Positions 6,037 to 14,093 of a stretch of DNA of 34,670 nt are shown in pieces (the first letter of the stretch is position 1; every line of letters begins with the position of its first letter). This stretch comes from a virus. Location: the IMG/VR virus record IMGVR_UViG_3300032116_000719, positions 1-34,670 of that record. One strand, written 5' to 3'. The notes beneath the pieces were generated by a model. That model was given only the letters and a program-made list of their open reading frames with translations, had not been told where the DNA came from and made no database searches. The translations under genes and the position numbers were made by a program.

Positions 6037-6665
6037 TGGAATACCCTCGGGTGAACGGCAACGGTGGGGCTGTTTGTGGGAGTAATCGTCAGCCCGCCGC
6101 GTAGGTCCTGGATCGTGCGGATCAGCGGGGCGTAGAACACCAGCGACTGCGGGCGAATCTGATCAGGCGTAAACCCTGCTGCTAGTGATGCCATCTCCTC
6201 ATCAGTGAGGGCATCGGTCCAGATGCCGACTTCTGCCACGCCGGCGCTCAGGAACACCCCAAAGCCGGCAGAGTTGCGCCTGGCGCCGATCGTCAACTGA
6301 GCCAGTCCCGTCAGGCTGTATGCACTGGTCTGTGCCGTCCCGCCTGCGCCGTTGACGAACGCCCGCTTGTTCGCAGTCTGGAACACTCCCCCGGCGTGCT
6401 GCCATGCGCCAGTGGTGAAGCTCCCGCTGTTGGCGCTGGTGGCGACCGTGGCAGCTACGGATTGCGCCCCGATTGTTAGGGCGGCATTGCGCGTCAGAAC
6501 GAGTCGGTCAAAGTTGCCTGACGTTGCCCCCAGGGCCATCAACACTCCGTCCACAGCGCCGGCTACTGCATTGAACCGGCACGCCATCGTGATCGGTATC
6601 GCCGTTGCTGGCGCCGATGCCGTGGTCAGGTACTGGCTGCTGGCGCTGGCAAATTGAAGGGCCAT
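6033..6665 (-). CDS. LamG/concanavalin-like adhesin protein
   Basis: This protein is about 210 aa. It opens with ALQFASASSQYLTTAS and carries GSFTTGAWQHAGGVF, KRAFVNGAGGTA, LTIGARR and GVAEVGIWTDALTDEEMASLAAG. These are the strand signatures of LamG-like jelly-roll domains, which bind carbohydrate. In a phage this suggests a fibre tip or decoration protein. ATG 6665 overlaps the previous stop by one base (TGATG); GTG 6668 is an alternative. G+C is visibly lower than in the packaging and ejection genes, consistent with exchange of host-range modules. Confidence 0.75.
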   Translation of the reverse strand: MALQFASASSQYLTTASAPATAIPITMACRFNAVAGAVDGVLMALGATSGNFDRLVLTRNAALTIGAQSVAATVATSANSGSFTTGAWQHAGGVFQTANKRAFVNGAGGTAQTSAYSLTGLAQLTIGARRNSAGFGVFLSAGVAEVGIWTDALTDEEMASLAAGFTPDQIRPQSLVFYAPLIRTIQDLRGGLTITPTNSPTVAVHPRVFQ

Positions 6666-8074
6666 CACGCCACCTGCCGCACTTCGACAGCCAGCAGCTG
6701 GAAGTCGCCGGCCATTGTGTCGTTCACAGCATCTGCCGCCTTCCGCGCAATCCGCAGTCGGAACAGATCGCCCGCCACCAGTCCATCAATCGTGGTGCAA
6801 GTGATCTCCGTGACCCAGGGCGTGCCGCTGGCCGCGCTTGCCGTGCTGGTTGCTTCTGCGGCCGTGTCGAATGAATCAGCGTCCAGGTCGGTGTTCATGC
6901 GTTCAAACGCTGCCGCCAGGCGGACATTGCCGGTGGTGGCGGTGTCGCCCATGCCCCAGATCCGTGCCCGCAGGCCGCTCGAGGTGTTGGCACCTTCGGG
7001 GATCACACCAATAAAAAAGGTCGTTTCCTCCGTGGTCGGGTCGAACTCAAGGACGGCCGGAACGTTGCGCGTGTCGAGCGTGGCGTTGTTCGTGGCCGGT
7101 GGGTGATTGTCGCGGGCAATAAATAGCGGGAATGTCCTGGTGCCACCAGCCGATGGAATATCGTCCAGGTGTGCAATCGTGCCGGACTTGTTCTGCAGCG
7201 TGTAGCTGCGGTCTTCCGTGTTGCTGGTGCCGTCGAATGTCCGGGTGAAGCCGTTAGCCCCTTTCCACGACAAGGCATTGCTGGCGTTCGAGTAGAGCGC
7301 GAACCCCGTCGCAGGCGTTCCCGGCGCCGCGCCTGCCAGGAAGCTCGCCAGCGTGAGCTGCCCGCTGGTGGGGTCGATCACCACCCCCGCCGCACCAGTG
7401 AACGCACCGGACAGCGCACGGAACTGCACCTGCCCCGTGGTGCCGCCTGGGGTGGGGATGGTGGGCTGGCCGGAGAGGTCGCTGTACGACCCGCTGGATG
7501 CCACCGCTGACAGGCCCAGGGCCGTCCGCTGCGCCGCCTCGTTTGTCGCCAGCAGCAGCGCCTTACCAGCGGTAGAGGCATCGCTGATCTGGGCCGCCGT
7601 GTGGGTGTGCGTCGTTGGCGAGCGGGCATCGCTCAGCCTTGCGTCGTCCCCGGCGGCCACCGTGCCGGCCACCGTGCCGACGTTTTTCAAGGCAGAGTCG
7701 CCCAGGGTCGGCCGGCCGCTCAGGTCTGCATAGGCCCCGCTGGTGGCCACCGGCTGCAGTGCAGCGGCGATCAGCGCCAGGGCGTCGATCGTGGTCTTGT
7801 CCGCTGCGGTGAGCAGCCCCGCCAGGGAGGTGGTCGCCGGGGGAGTGATCGCATCGGCGCCAGTGCTGCTGGCGATGGTGAACCCGGTGGCAGTCCGGTC
7901 GATGATCGAGAGGCCTGTGGGGCTCCCCCCTTCACCGCCGCCGCCGCCAAGGCCGCCGCTTTCCTCGAGCTGCCGCTGGGTGAGGGTGCCGCCCCAGGAA
8001 GAATCCTCGCCCATGCCACCCAGCAGCTGGTTTTGCGTTACGCCACCACCCCAGGAGGTATCTTCCCCAGGCAT
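6665..8074 (-). CDS. Fibre-like structural protein
   Basis: This is a 469-aa protein. The N-terminus has two short repeats (EDTSWGGGVTQNQL and EDSSWGGTLTQRQL) and a glycine-rich linker, probably for attachment. The middle has fibre-shaft motifs twice over: SGAYADLSGRPTL and SGSYSDLSGQPTI, plus DARLSDARSPTTHTHTAAQISDAS. Such runs are typical of trimeric phage side fibres. The last 150 residues form a predicted beta-rich domain (from about RTFPLFIARDN to VEVRQVA), possibly the receptor-binding tip. It follows the small membrane protein gene after a 45-base gap holding a hairpin and TGCA variant. Confidence 0.75.
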   Translation of the reverse strand: MPGEDTSWGGGVTQNQLLGGMGEDSSWGGTLTQRQLEESGGLGGGGGEGGSPTGLSIIDRTATGFTIASSTGADAITPPATTSLAGLLTAADKTTIDALALIAAALQPVATSGAYADLSGRPTLGDSALKNVGTVAGTVAAGDDARLSDARSPTTHTHTAAQISDASTAGKALLLATNEAAQRTALGLSAVASSGSYSDLSGQPTIPTPGGTTGQVQFRALSGAFTGAAGVVIDPTSGQLTLASFLAGAAPGTPATGFALYSNASNALSWKGANGFTRTFDGTSNTEDRSYTLQNKSGTIAHLDDIPSAGGTRTFPLFIARDNHPPATNNATLDTRNVPAVLEFDPTTEETTFFIGVIPEGANTSSGLRARIWGMGDTATTGNVRLAAAFERMNTDLDADSFDTAAEATSTASAASGTPWVTEITCTTIDGLVAGDLFRLRIARKAADAVNDTMAGDFQLLAVEVRQVA

Positions 8075-8091
8075 GGCTCAAGGCAGCGTCT

Positions 8092-8114
8092 CCCCTGAAG
8101 TTTACAGGGGTGCA
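8092..8114 (-). promoter_or_regulatory. Intergenic hairpin with TGCA-element variant
   Basis: CCCCTG-AAGTTTA-CAGGGG (8092-8110) is a perfect 6-bp stem with a 7-base loop. It overlaps TACAGGGGTGCA (8103-8114), a one-mismatch TGCA element with its C-rich side on minus. The ATG of the 469-aa gene is 18 bases downstream. A sister hairpin with compensatory stem change is at 30776-30794. Confidence 0.55.
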
Positions 8115-8119
8115 GAGGT

Positions 8120-8311
8120 CTAGCCACCCCGGCCGGGGTGCTCCAGGTCCCTGATGCGGCTCTCGTGGTCAGACAGCATCTTGCTGATGCTCTCGAGGAC
8201 CGTCGCGGTCCTGGCCTCGTAGCGGCCCAGGGCGAAGCTGATGCGCCAGAGGGCGATGACGCCCGAGCTTCCGAGCCCGATCACGGCCAGGAGGAGTTCA
8301 GGGCCAAGCAT
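8120..8311 (-). CDS. Small membrane protein, XhlA/holin-accessory-like
   Basis: This is a 63-aa protein with one N-terminal membrane span (about residues 5-28, ELLLAVIGLGSSGVIALWRISF). An amphipathic helix follows (YEARTATVLESISKMLSDHESRIRDLE) and would be cytoplasmic or form a coiled coil. The plan of a short span plus coiled-coil tail occurs in holin-accessory and hemolysin XhlA-like proteins, so a lysis role is possible. The C-terminal codons form part of a perfect 16-base palindrome (CACCCCGGCCGGGGTG, 8125-8140). It is flanked on both sides by TGCA-element variants. Confidence 0.65.
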   Translation of the reverse strand: MLGPELLLAVIGLGSSGVIALWRISFALGRYEARTATVLESISKMLSDHESRIRDLEHPGRGG

Positions 8312-8338
8312 CGGACGGGACGGAATGTAAAGGGATTC

Positions 8339-8350
8339 TACGGGGGTGCA
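8339..8350 (-). promoter_or_regulatory. TGCA-element variant (TACGGGGGTGCA)
   Basis: On minus this reads CTCTGCACCCCCGTAGA, matching the copy at 8103-8114 over CTCTGCACCCC and continuing GTA-A. It lies in the 57-base gap between the fibre gene and the small membrane protein, 27 bases ahead of the latter's ATG. Confidence 0.5.
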
Positions 8351-8368
8351 GAGGTGGCGCCATGGGCG

Positions 8369-10321
8369 TCAGTCCACCGTCTGGCCGCTGCTCATCCCCG
8401 TAGAAGAACCTGAGAAGAACGCCGGAGAAGGGGTGCCGAGGTTGGTCAGGGTGTCACCAGCGAACGACCATAGCTCGTTGGTAAATGTGCTGAGCTCACG
8501 GATGTAGAACCTGCCCGGAACACGCCTGACTGGCACCAGCCGATCGCTTTGTGTGGCGTTGCTCGCAGCGAGAGATAGCGTCGTCCCGTTAAACGCAAGA
8601 ACCAGGAGGGGAGATGCAGTGGTGCTGATTACGATCCGGTTCCCTGCGGCGCTCCAGAATCCATTCCTCGCTCCAGAACAGGAGTAAGACGCAACAGCAA
8701 CGTAGGCGCTGCCGGATCTGGCGATAATGTGGGCGACAGTATCTGTGACCAAGAGAACGTAGTTGTCCGTTGGGTCAAACTCAACAGCGCGAAGACTCGA
8801 AAAGGTCGGAGAAAGAGCTGGATAGCTTGTTGCTTCCGTGAAGGTGTCGCCGCTCCTTGCAATCAGCCGATACGGGGGGAAAAGGTTCTCCCACAGGCAG
8901 AGGAAGCTGCCAGACCGTGACCAGCGGATCGCCGTGTTTGAAATACTAGATGTCAGCGGGCCGCTAAGCGTCAGTGACTGAATCTGCGTGTAGTTGTTTT
9001 TCGCTGCGTCAGCCTTGTAGATGTATAAAACGTTGTTCGGTGCCGACGTGAGGACCGCAACGTAGTTCCCATCAGGGCTGACCGCTACCGCTTTTGTGTT
9101 GCCAGTCCCGGCCAGGGCGGGAGAAGCGTTCACAAGAGAAAACGAGCTGCCGCTGCGCTTCCAGATGTAGACATTTCTTCCTGTAGTGTTGTTGCTGGCG
9201 TTGGAGACAATCAGCGCATCTGTTGAAATGCTGGGGCCCATTCCGTTGGCGGTTTGCATCCCCGTCGCGCCGCTAATGGTGATCGCAGTTCCGACTGTCA
9301 GGCCATCGACAAAAGCTGCGCTCAGCTGGTCTCCGGTGCTGTATTTTACGAAAAGCTCCCCAGGTTCCGAAAGCCTTGCCCCAAACCTGATGAACGGGAA
9401 GTAGCTGGCGTCCGGCGCGAAGGGGTTGGTTAGGTTTGCCTGCAGCGGAAAGCCAAAGGTTGTGGTCCCGTCGCCGTTGCCGTAGGTGGTCCCGATTGCG
9501 TTGAAAAGTTGAGCGTATTGCGCCCTCTGCTTGTCCACCCCATTGCAATGCAGCCAGCCGTCAGGCGGGGTGAGCGGGTTCCTTTGCAGCCACACGATCG
9601 TCCCCACCGGCGTGTTCGGGTCATCCACCGCAAGGGTGTTCAGCAGCGCCGACGAAACCCCTCCAACGCTCGTGATGTTCCCAGCGACCACCCCATCGAT
9701 CAGGTTCTTCAGCACCCGCCCCTGGTTGGCGCTGAGTGCCGCGGCTGCGTCGGTGCTGGTCAGGCCATCGACCACCGCGGGCCCGCTGCCGTCCGCCACC
9801 AGCCCATCAACCACGGCATCGATCGCGTCGATCAGCGCCTTCAGCGCCCGGCCCTGGTTGGCGCTGAGGGCCGATGTCTGGCTGGTGCTGATCAGGTTGT
9901 CGATCACCTGAACCAGCGGGGCGCCACCCGACAGAAGGTTCACGGCGCCCTGGGTGATGATCACCCGGTCGATGAACTCCTGCACCACGAACAGAACCTG
10001 CTGGTCCGCGGCGGTGAGCTCGAAGGCCGTGGGCGGGCTGCCGGCCTGCCACTGCGTCACCCGCTGGTCGATCGGGGTGATCCGCACCACCGAGACCGTC
10101 TTCCCCAGGGGCGGGGGGACCACCAGATTGACCGACGTATCGCCGGCCCAGTCGAAGCCCACCCCGGGCGCCAGCTCGGACTCGAACACGGCGGTGTTCG
10201 GATTCCAGTTGAGGTAGACCCGGACGTGCGGCTTGACGATGTACGGGAACGGCACGGCGAACACGTCCGTGGTCCCGTTCCCGTCATAGGTGCGGTAGGA
10301 GTAGGGGATCGGGAGCGTCAC
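8369..10321 (-). CDS. Tail fibre with T7 gp17-type N-terminus, collar domain and beta-propeller-like tip
   Basis: This is a 650-aa protein. Residues 1-135 are the T7 tail-fibre N-terminal domain that anchors to the tail (YRTYDGNGTTDVFAVPFPYI, TPIDQRVTQWQAG, FELTAADQQVLFVVQEFIDR). Residues about 145-215 hold two copies of an ALSANQGRxLKxLID module. A phage tail-collar domain follows at about 235-290 (GTIVWLQRNPLTPPDGWLHC, then GNGDGTTTFGFP). The last 300 residues look like a beta-propeller, with repeats such as VYIWKRSGSSF, VAVSPDGNYVAVLT and EFDPTDNYVLLVT. That region should be the receptor-binding part. GTG start is 9 bases after a TGCA element. The propeller region is clearly lower in G+C than the core genes. 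Confidence 0.9.
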   Translation of the reverse strand: MTLPIPYSYRTYDGNGTTDVFAVPFPYIVKPHVRVYLNWNPNTAVFESELAPGVGFDWAGDTSVNLVVPPPLGKTVSVVRITPIDQRVTQWQAGSPPTAFELTAADQQVLFVVQEFIDRVIITQGAVNLLSGGAPLVQVIDNLISTSQTSALSANQGRALKALIDAIDAVVDGLVADGSGPAVVDGLTSTDAAAALSANQGRVLKNLIDGVVAGNITSVGGVSSALLNTLAVDDPNTPVGTIVWLQRNPLTPPDGWLHCNGVDKQRAQYAQLFNAIGTTYGNGDGTTTFGFPLQANLTNPFAPDASYFPFIRFGARLSEPGELFVKYSTGDQLSAAFVDGLTVGTAITISGATGMQTANGMGPSISTDALIVSNASNNTTGRNVYIWKRSGSSFSLVNASPALAGTGNTKAVAVSPDGNYVAVLTSAPNNVLYIYKADAAKNNYTQIQSLTLSGPLTSSISNTAIRWSRSGSFLCLWENLFPPYRLIARSGDTFTEATSYPALSPTFSSLRAVEFDPTDNYVLLVTDTVAHIIARSGSAYVAVASYSCSGARNGFWSAAGNRIVISTTASPLLVLAFNGTTLSLAASNATQSDRLVPVRRVPGRFYIRELSTFTNELWSFAGDTLTNLGTPSPAFFSGSSTGMSSGQTVD

Positions 10322-10330
10322 GAACTGCGC

Positions 10331-10342
10331 TGCACGGGTGCA
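10331..10342 (-). promoter_or_regulatory. TGCA-N4-TGCA element upstream of the tail fibre
   Basis: TGCACGGGTGCA lies in the 24-base gap between the fibre gene and the preceding membrane-protein gene, nine bases ahead of the fibre GTG. Its C-rich strand is the fibre sense strand. Confidence 0.65.
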
Positions 10343-10345
10343 GCC

Positions 10346-10600
10346 TCATTCTGTCTGCTCGTCCTCCTTGCGGACAGATCGGCGCCGGGCCTGGTTCAGG
10401 GCCGGGTTCGGGGTCCAGAAGCCGCTCTCCCAGCCGGCGCGGCCCGCAGTCCCCAGCCCCGCCAGGGCGCCGCCGGTCAGGTAGCAGCCGTCCACCTTGC
10501 CGCCATGAACCCGGCAGTCCACCAGAAAGATCACCCCGAAGGCGATGGCCAGCCAAGAGGCCCCGCCGATGGCGCGGGCAGTGGCGCGGGGATCCCTCAC
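10346..10600 (-). CDS. Small membrane protein, possible holin
   Basis: This is an 84-aa protein. A basic N-terminus (RDPRATARAIGG) precedes a membrane span (ASWLAIAFGVIFLVDC) at about residues 13-30. A second weaker apolar stretch (LTGGALAGLGTAG) and a charged tail (RRRSVRKEDEQ) follow. Size and layout suit a class II or III holin, but no family signature is visible. The GTG start overlaps the stop of the large upstream gene by GTGA, so the two are co-translated. Confidence 0.6.
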   Translation of the reverse strand: MRDPRATARAIGGASWLAIAFGVIFLVDCRVHGGKVDGCYLTGGALAGLGTAGRAGWESGFWTPNPALNQARRRSVRKEDEQTE

Positions 10601-13600
10601 CTGGCGCCCCCCAGGGCATCCACCAGCGGCTGGAGCTGATCCAGGGCATTCTGGGTGCGGGCCTTGACCGCAGCGGTCTTGGCATCGCTCCAGGCCTTGG
10701 CCTCGGGGCTCTTGCCATCCCTGGCGCGGATCTCCAGCTCGTTCCGGGTCCGTTCGAGGTAGTAGTCCTTGATGGCGCTGATCATCAGCTGGGCCGGCTG
10801 CTGCCGCCGGATCGCCTGGGGCATATCCCGGCGTTCCAGGTCGGAGGTCAGCCGGGCGTCGGCCTCCATCCGCTGGTAGATCGGGTCGTTGAACAGGGAC
10901 CGCAGGGCGTCGGCCACCGCCTTCCCCTTCACGTGCTTCTCCAGGTAGGGGGCCAGGTCGATCGTGATGGTCTCCCCGTCCTTTACCCGCACCCCATTGG
11001 GCAGCACCACCTGATACTCCACGGGCAGCCGGGCGACCACCTGCTTGCCCACCATGGCGTTGGTCGCCAGCAGGCTGCCGCCCTTCGCCGAGCCGTAGAT
11101 GTCGATCGCCTCTCGCTGCAGGGCTGCAGTCATCCCCACCCCGTCGAGGTTGCGGCGGCGGAACTGCACCGGCGGGTCCAGCTGGCCCATGGCCTCCAGC
11201 TCCGCATAGATCGGATCGTTCGGCCAGGCGCCGGGGAAACCGATTGGGATCACCCTGGCGAAGTCAATCCCCGCGATGTGTCCCCGGGGGCTGCCCAGCC
11301 AGTCCTGGTCACGCTTGTTGCCCGCCATGCCGGCTACGAACGGCAGGGCGCTGTAGGCGACATCCCGCAGCCGCTTCTGCACCCCAGCGAGCGGGCCATC
11401 GAGGTCGCCGGCCAGGCCCTGCTGGTACTGCAGGAGGTGGCTGTCCTTGCCGTCCTGGTACTGGTTGGCCAGGTCCATGCCGAAGGACCGCTCGACGGAC
11501 CCCAGGGCGCCAGAGAAAGGCACGTAGAGGCCCTTGGCCATGAAGCCGCCGAACTTCACCAGCGCATCCCAGGAATCCATGTTCCCGTCCCCGAAGGCGC
11601 TGATCAGCTGCTGCAGCTGGGCGACGCCGGTGCCCCGCATGATGTAGCCGGTCAGCACCTGGGCGGCGCCGTTGAAGGCCTCGTTGCCGTCCAGGTCGCT
11701 GGCGCCCGCCTTGGTCAGGGCATCCTTCACGTCCTTCCACAGGAACAGGGTGGAGAGGATCGGGATCCCGCCCAGGTAGGGCATCCCCATGAAGCTGTTG
11801 CGCTTGGCCGGATCGGGGTGGGTGTTGCCGGTGATCAGGCCCGCCTGGTCCACGGCGCCGAACAGGGCCAGCAGGCCCATCGAGATCGTCCAGCGACTGG
11901 CGACCTCGGCCATCTCCTCGCTGCCGGCCCTCCCCTTCATGGCCAGGGCCACCATCTTGATCGGGTCGTAGAAGGGGCTGGTGGCCAGCCTCATGTCGAA
12001 CAGGAGGGCGTTCGCTGGGGCCCGCCAGTAGGGCAGGATCGTGTCGGCCCACCACTCCTTGCGGATCGCCATCACGCTGCGGTCGATGGCCTTGATCGGG
12101 TCCGTCGTGGAGTCCATGAAGCGGGTCATTTCCCCGCCCGGCGTGCCCTGCATCCGGGTCTCGGCGCCGTACTGGAAGGCCCGCACCGATGCAGGGGTGC
12201 CGAAGGTGGGGCTGCCGGCCACCTCCTGCTTCACCATCATGTCCATCACCTCCTGGTCGGTGTACCGGGCCAGGTCGTCGGAGGCATCGGGCATCCCGTC
12301 GAGGCCCAGCTGGCCGTCCATCTCGCCCAGCTTGTGCTGCTTGCGGAAGGCCTTGATGTTCGCCTCGGTGGGCGTCACCTGATAGACGGCCTGCTCGATC
12401 TGGTCCTGCACCCAGGCATCGCGCTTCGCGGGGGTGTCCAGGCCCAGCGTCACCGCCTCGGCCCTGGCCTTCACCTCCAGGTCGCTCATCAGGTGGAACA
12501 GATACTGGAACTTCCCGTGCACCTCATCGAAGGTGCCGAGCATCCGCAGGGCCGGCTGCAGGGGCATGTCGTTCCAGAGCTCCTGCAGCTTCAGCCGGAC
12601 GGCCACGTTCAGCTTGGGCCCGGCCATCGCCACGTTTGCGGCCCAGTTCCGGGTGGCCCACTGCTGCTGTGCAATCCGGTTCGCGTCCGCCCGCACCTCG
12701 GCATTGGAGCTCATCCGCTTGCCGTAGACATCCGGGTTGCCCCCGAAGTGACTCTTGCCCTCGAAATAGGCGTCCTTGAGCAGCTTCTTGAGCCCCTGCC
12801 GCGTCATGTGCAGGGCGTAGCTGTAGGCCCTGGCGGTGATCTTGGCGCTGTCCAGCAGGCCCAGCCGCTTCAGGCTGTTCGTGCCGGCGGGGACCATCGT
12901 GAGCCCGTTCTTCAGGGTCTTCTGCAGGGGCCCGTAGAGCATCATGACCATGTTGGTCATCTCCCCGGACTTGATCTGGGTGACGGTGCCCGACAGCTGC
13001 GAGTCCTTGGCCCAGGCCCGCCCCAGCCGCATGGTGGTGTTGAACCACCCCTTGTCCAACTTGGCCTTGGGGTCCATGCCCTCGATCTCCAGGGTCTCCT
13101 GGATGTCGCGGATGGTCCTGGTGCCGGCGGGCCCCTGGTCCACGGCGTCGATGATCTTGCCGATCACGGAATCGGGGCTCACGTCCTCGGGGGTGAGGCC
13201 CAGGATCTCCTCTGGTTCCCCCTTGGCGGCCGGGGCGGCCCCCGGGGACAGCCGGTCCTCGGGCTTCGACAGCCAGGGGGTGTCCACGAAATCGGGGATC
13301 GCCCCATCGGCCATGTCCTCCTGCAGGCTCCGCAGGGTTTGGGCGGTGCGCCGACGCGCGAAGGCGTAGTGGCGCTCACCCAGCAGGGCCAGCTTGTACC
13401 ACTTGTAGGCCTCCTGTTTCATGACGTCGGGCACCTCGGCGCCGGGCAGCGACTCCATGAAGTCCGCGATCCGGCCGGTGCCATCCATGAACTGCTTCTT
13501 GGTGCGATCGGCGAACAGGCGGATCCGCGCCATCCGCTCCACCATGCCGGCGAACCCTGCGGCGTCGTTGGCCATGCGGGCCTGCACCTCGGGCACCGTC

Positions 13601-14091
13601 ACCCCGAACTCGCTCAGCGCCCTGGCGGTGACCTCGGCCATCCGCTCGCGCCCGTACATCTGGGTGACGAAGGCGAAATCCTTGGGGTCCAGCCTCTCCC
13701 AGGTCAGCCCCAGGGCCCGCGCCAGCATGGCGTAATCCTTGGCGTCCTGGATGTCAACCTCCCGCAGGATCCGGTCGTAGTTCTGGAACTGGCCTTCCGC
13801 CCCCACCGGCCGCCGCTGCTCACCCAGGGCCCGGTCCACGAAATCCTCGAGCTGCTTGCTGTCCAGGGTGTCGGCCAGCTGCTGCACCCCACGGGTCAGA
13901 TCGGCATCGTTCAGGATCCGGGGCTTCCCATCGACCCCCGGCAGGATCACGTCGTTCCCGGCCTCGGAGATGATGAAGCGATCGCCGGCTCGGCGGGCAC
14001 GCTCGGATTCGTTCAGCTGTTGCTGAAGCTCCTGCTTCTGCTTCTGCAGATCCTGCAGTTGCTGGAAGGCGTCGTCGCAAGTGTTGGCCAT
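10597..14091 (-). CDS. Large internal virion (DNA-ejection) protein, T7 gp16-like position
   Basis: This is a 1164-aa protein. The N-terminal 50 residues form a Gln/Leu-rich coiled coil (QQLQDLQKQKQELQQQL). The remainder is a long, mostly helical protein. It includes a region with scattered apolar stretches around WRAPANALLFDMRLATSPFYDPIKMVALAMKG and LLALFGAVDQAGLITG (residues about 690-770), of a type seen near the C-terminus of very large phage ejection proteins. It follows the 1324-aa gene after two bases with a good AAGGAGGG Shine-Dalgarno. In T7, gp14-gp15-gp16 form the channel that carries DNA across the envelope. I assign this as the last and largest member of that set by position, size and composition, not by a catalytic motif. 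Confidence 0.75.
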   Translation of the reverse strand: MANTCDDAFQQLQDLQKQKQELQQQLNESERARRAGDRFIISEAGNDVILPGVDGKPRILNDADLTRGVQQLADTLDSKQLEDFVDRALGEQRRPVGAEGQFQNYDRILREVDIQDAKDYAMLARALGLTWERLDPKDFAFVTQMYGRERMAEVTARALSEFGVTVPEVQARMANDAAGFAGMVERMARIRLFADRTKKQFMDGTGRIADFMESLPGAEVPDVMKQEAYKWYKLALLGERHYAFARRRTAQTLRSLQEDMADGAIPDFVDTPWLSKPEDRLSPGAAPAAKGEPEEILGLTPEDVSPDSVIGKIIDAVDQGPAGTRTIRDIQETLEIEGMDPKAKLDKGWFNTTMRLGRAWAKDSQLSGTVTQIKSGEMTNMVMMLYGPLQKTLKNGLTMVPAGTNSLKRLGLLDSAKITARAYSYALHMTRQGLKKLLKDAYFEGKSHFGGNPDVYGKRMSSNAEVRADANRIAQQQWATRNWAANVAMAGPKLNVAVRLKLQELWNDMPLQPALRMLGTFDEVHGKFQYLFHLMSDLEVKARAEAVTLGLDTPAKRDAWVQDQIEQAVYQVTPTEANIKAFRKQHKLGEMDGQLGLDGMPDASDDLARYTDQEVMDMMVKQEVAGSPTFGTPASVRAFQYGAETRMQGTPGGEMTRFMDSTTDPIKAIDRSVMAIRKEWWADTILPYWRAPANALLFDMRLATSPFYDPIKMVALAMKGRAGSEEMAEVASRWTISMGLLALFGAVDQAGLITGNTHPDPAKRNSFMGMPYLGGIPILSTLFLWKDVKDALTKAGASDLDGNEAFNGAAQVLTGYIMRGTGVAQLQQLISAFGDGNMDSWDALVKFGGFMAKGLYVPFSGALGSVERSFGMDLANQYQDGKDSHLLQYQQGLAGDLDGPLAGVQKRLRDVAYSALPFVAGMAGNKRDQDWLGSPRGHIAGIDFARVIPIGFPGAWPNDPIYAELEAMGQLDPPVQFRRRNLDGVGMTAALQREAIDIYGSAKGGSLLATNAMVGKQVVARLPVEYQVVLPNGVRVKDGETITIDLAPYLEKHVKGKAVADALRSLFNDPIYQRMEADARLTSDLERRDMPQAIRRQQPAQLMISAIKDYYLERTRNELEIRARDGKSPEAKAWSDAKTAAVKARTQNALDQLQPLVDALGGAR

Positions 14092-14093
14092 GA

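Noticed and set aside
11117-11128. TGCAGGGCTGCA inside the 1164-aa gene, and a similar TGCAGGTCTGCA at 17998-18009
   Set aside because: Both are in coding sequence and explained by common codons (GCA GCC CTG CAG and the like). I count only intergenic copies as elements.
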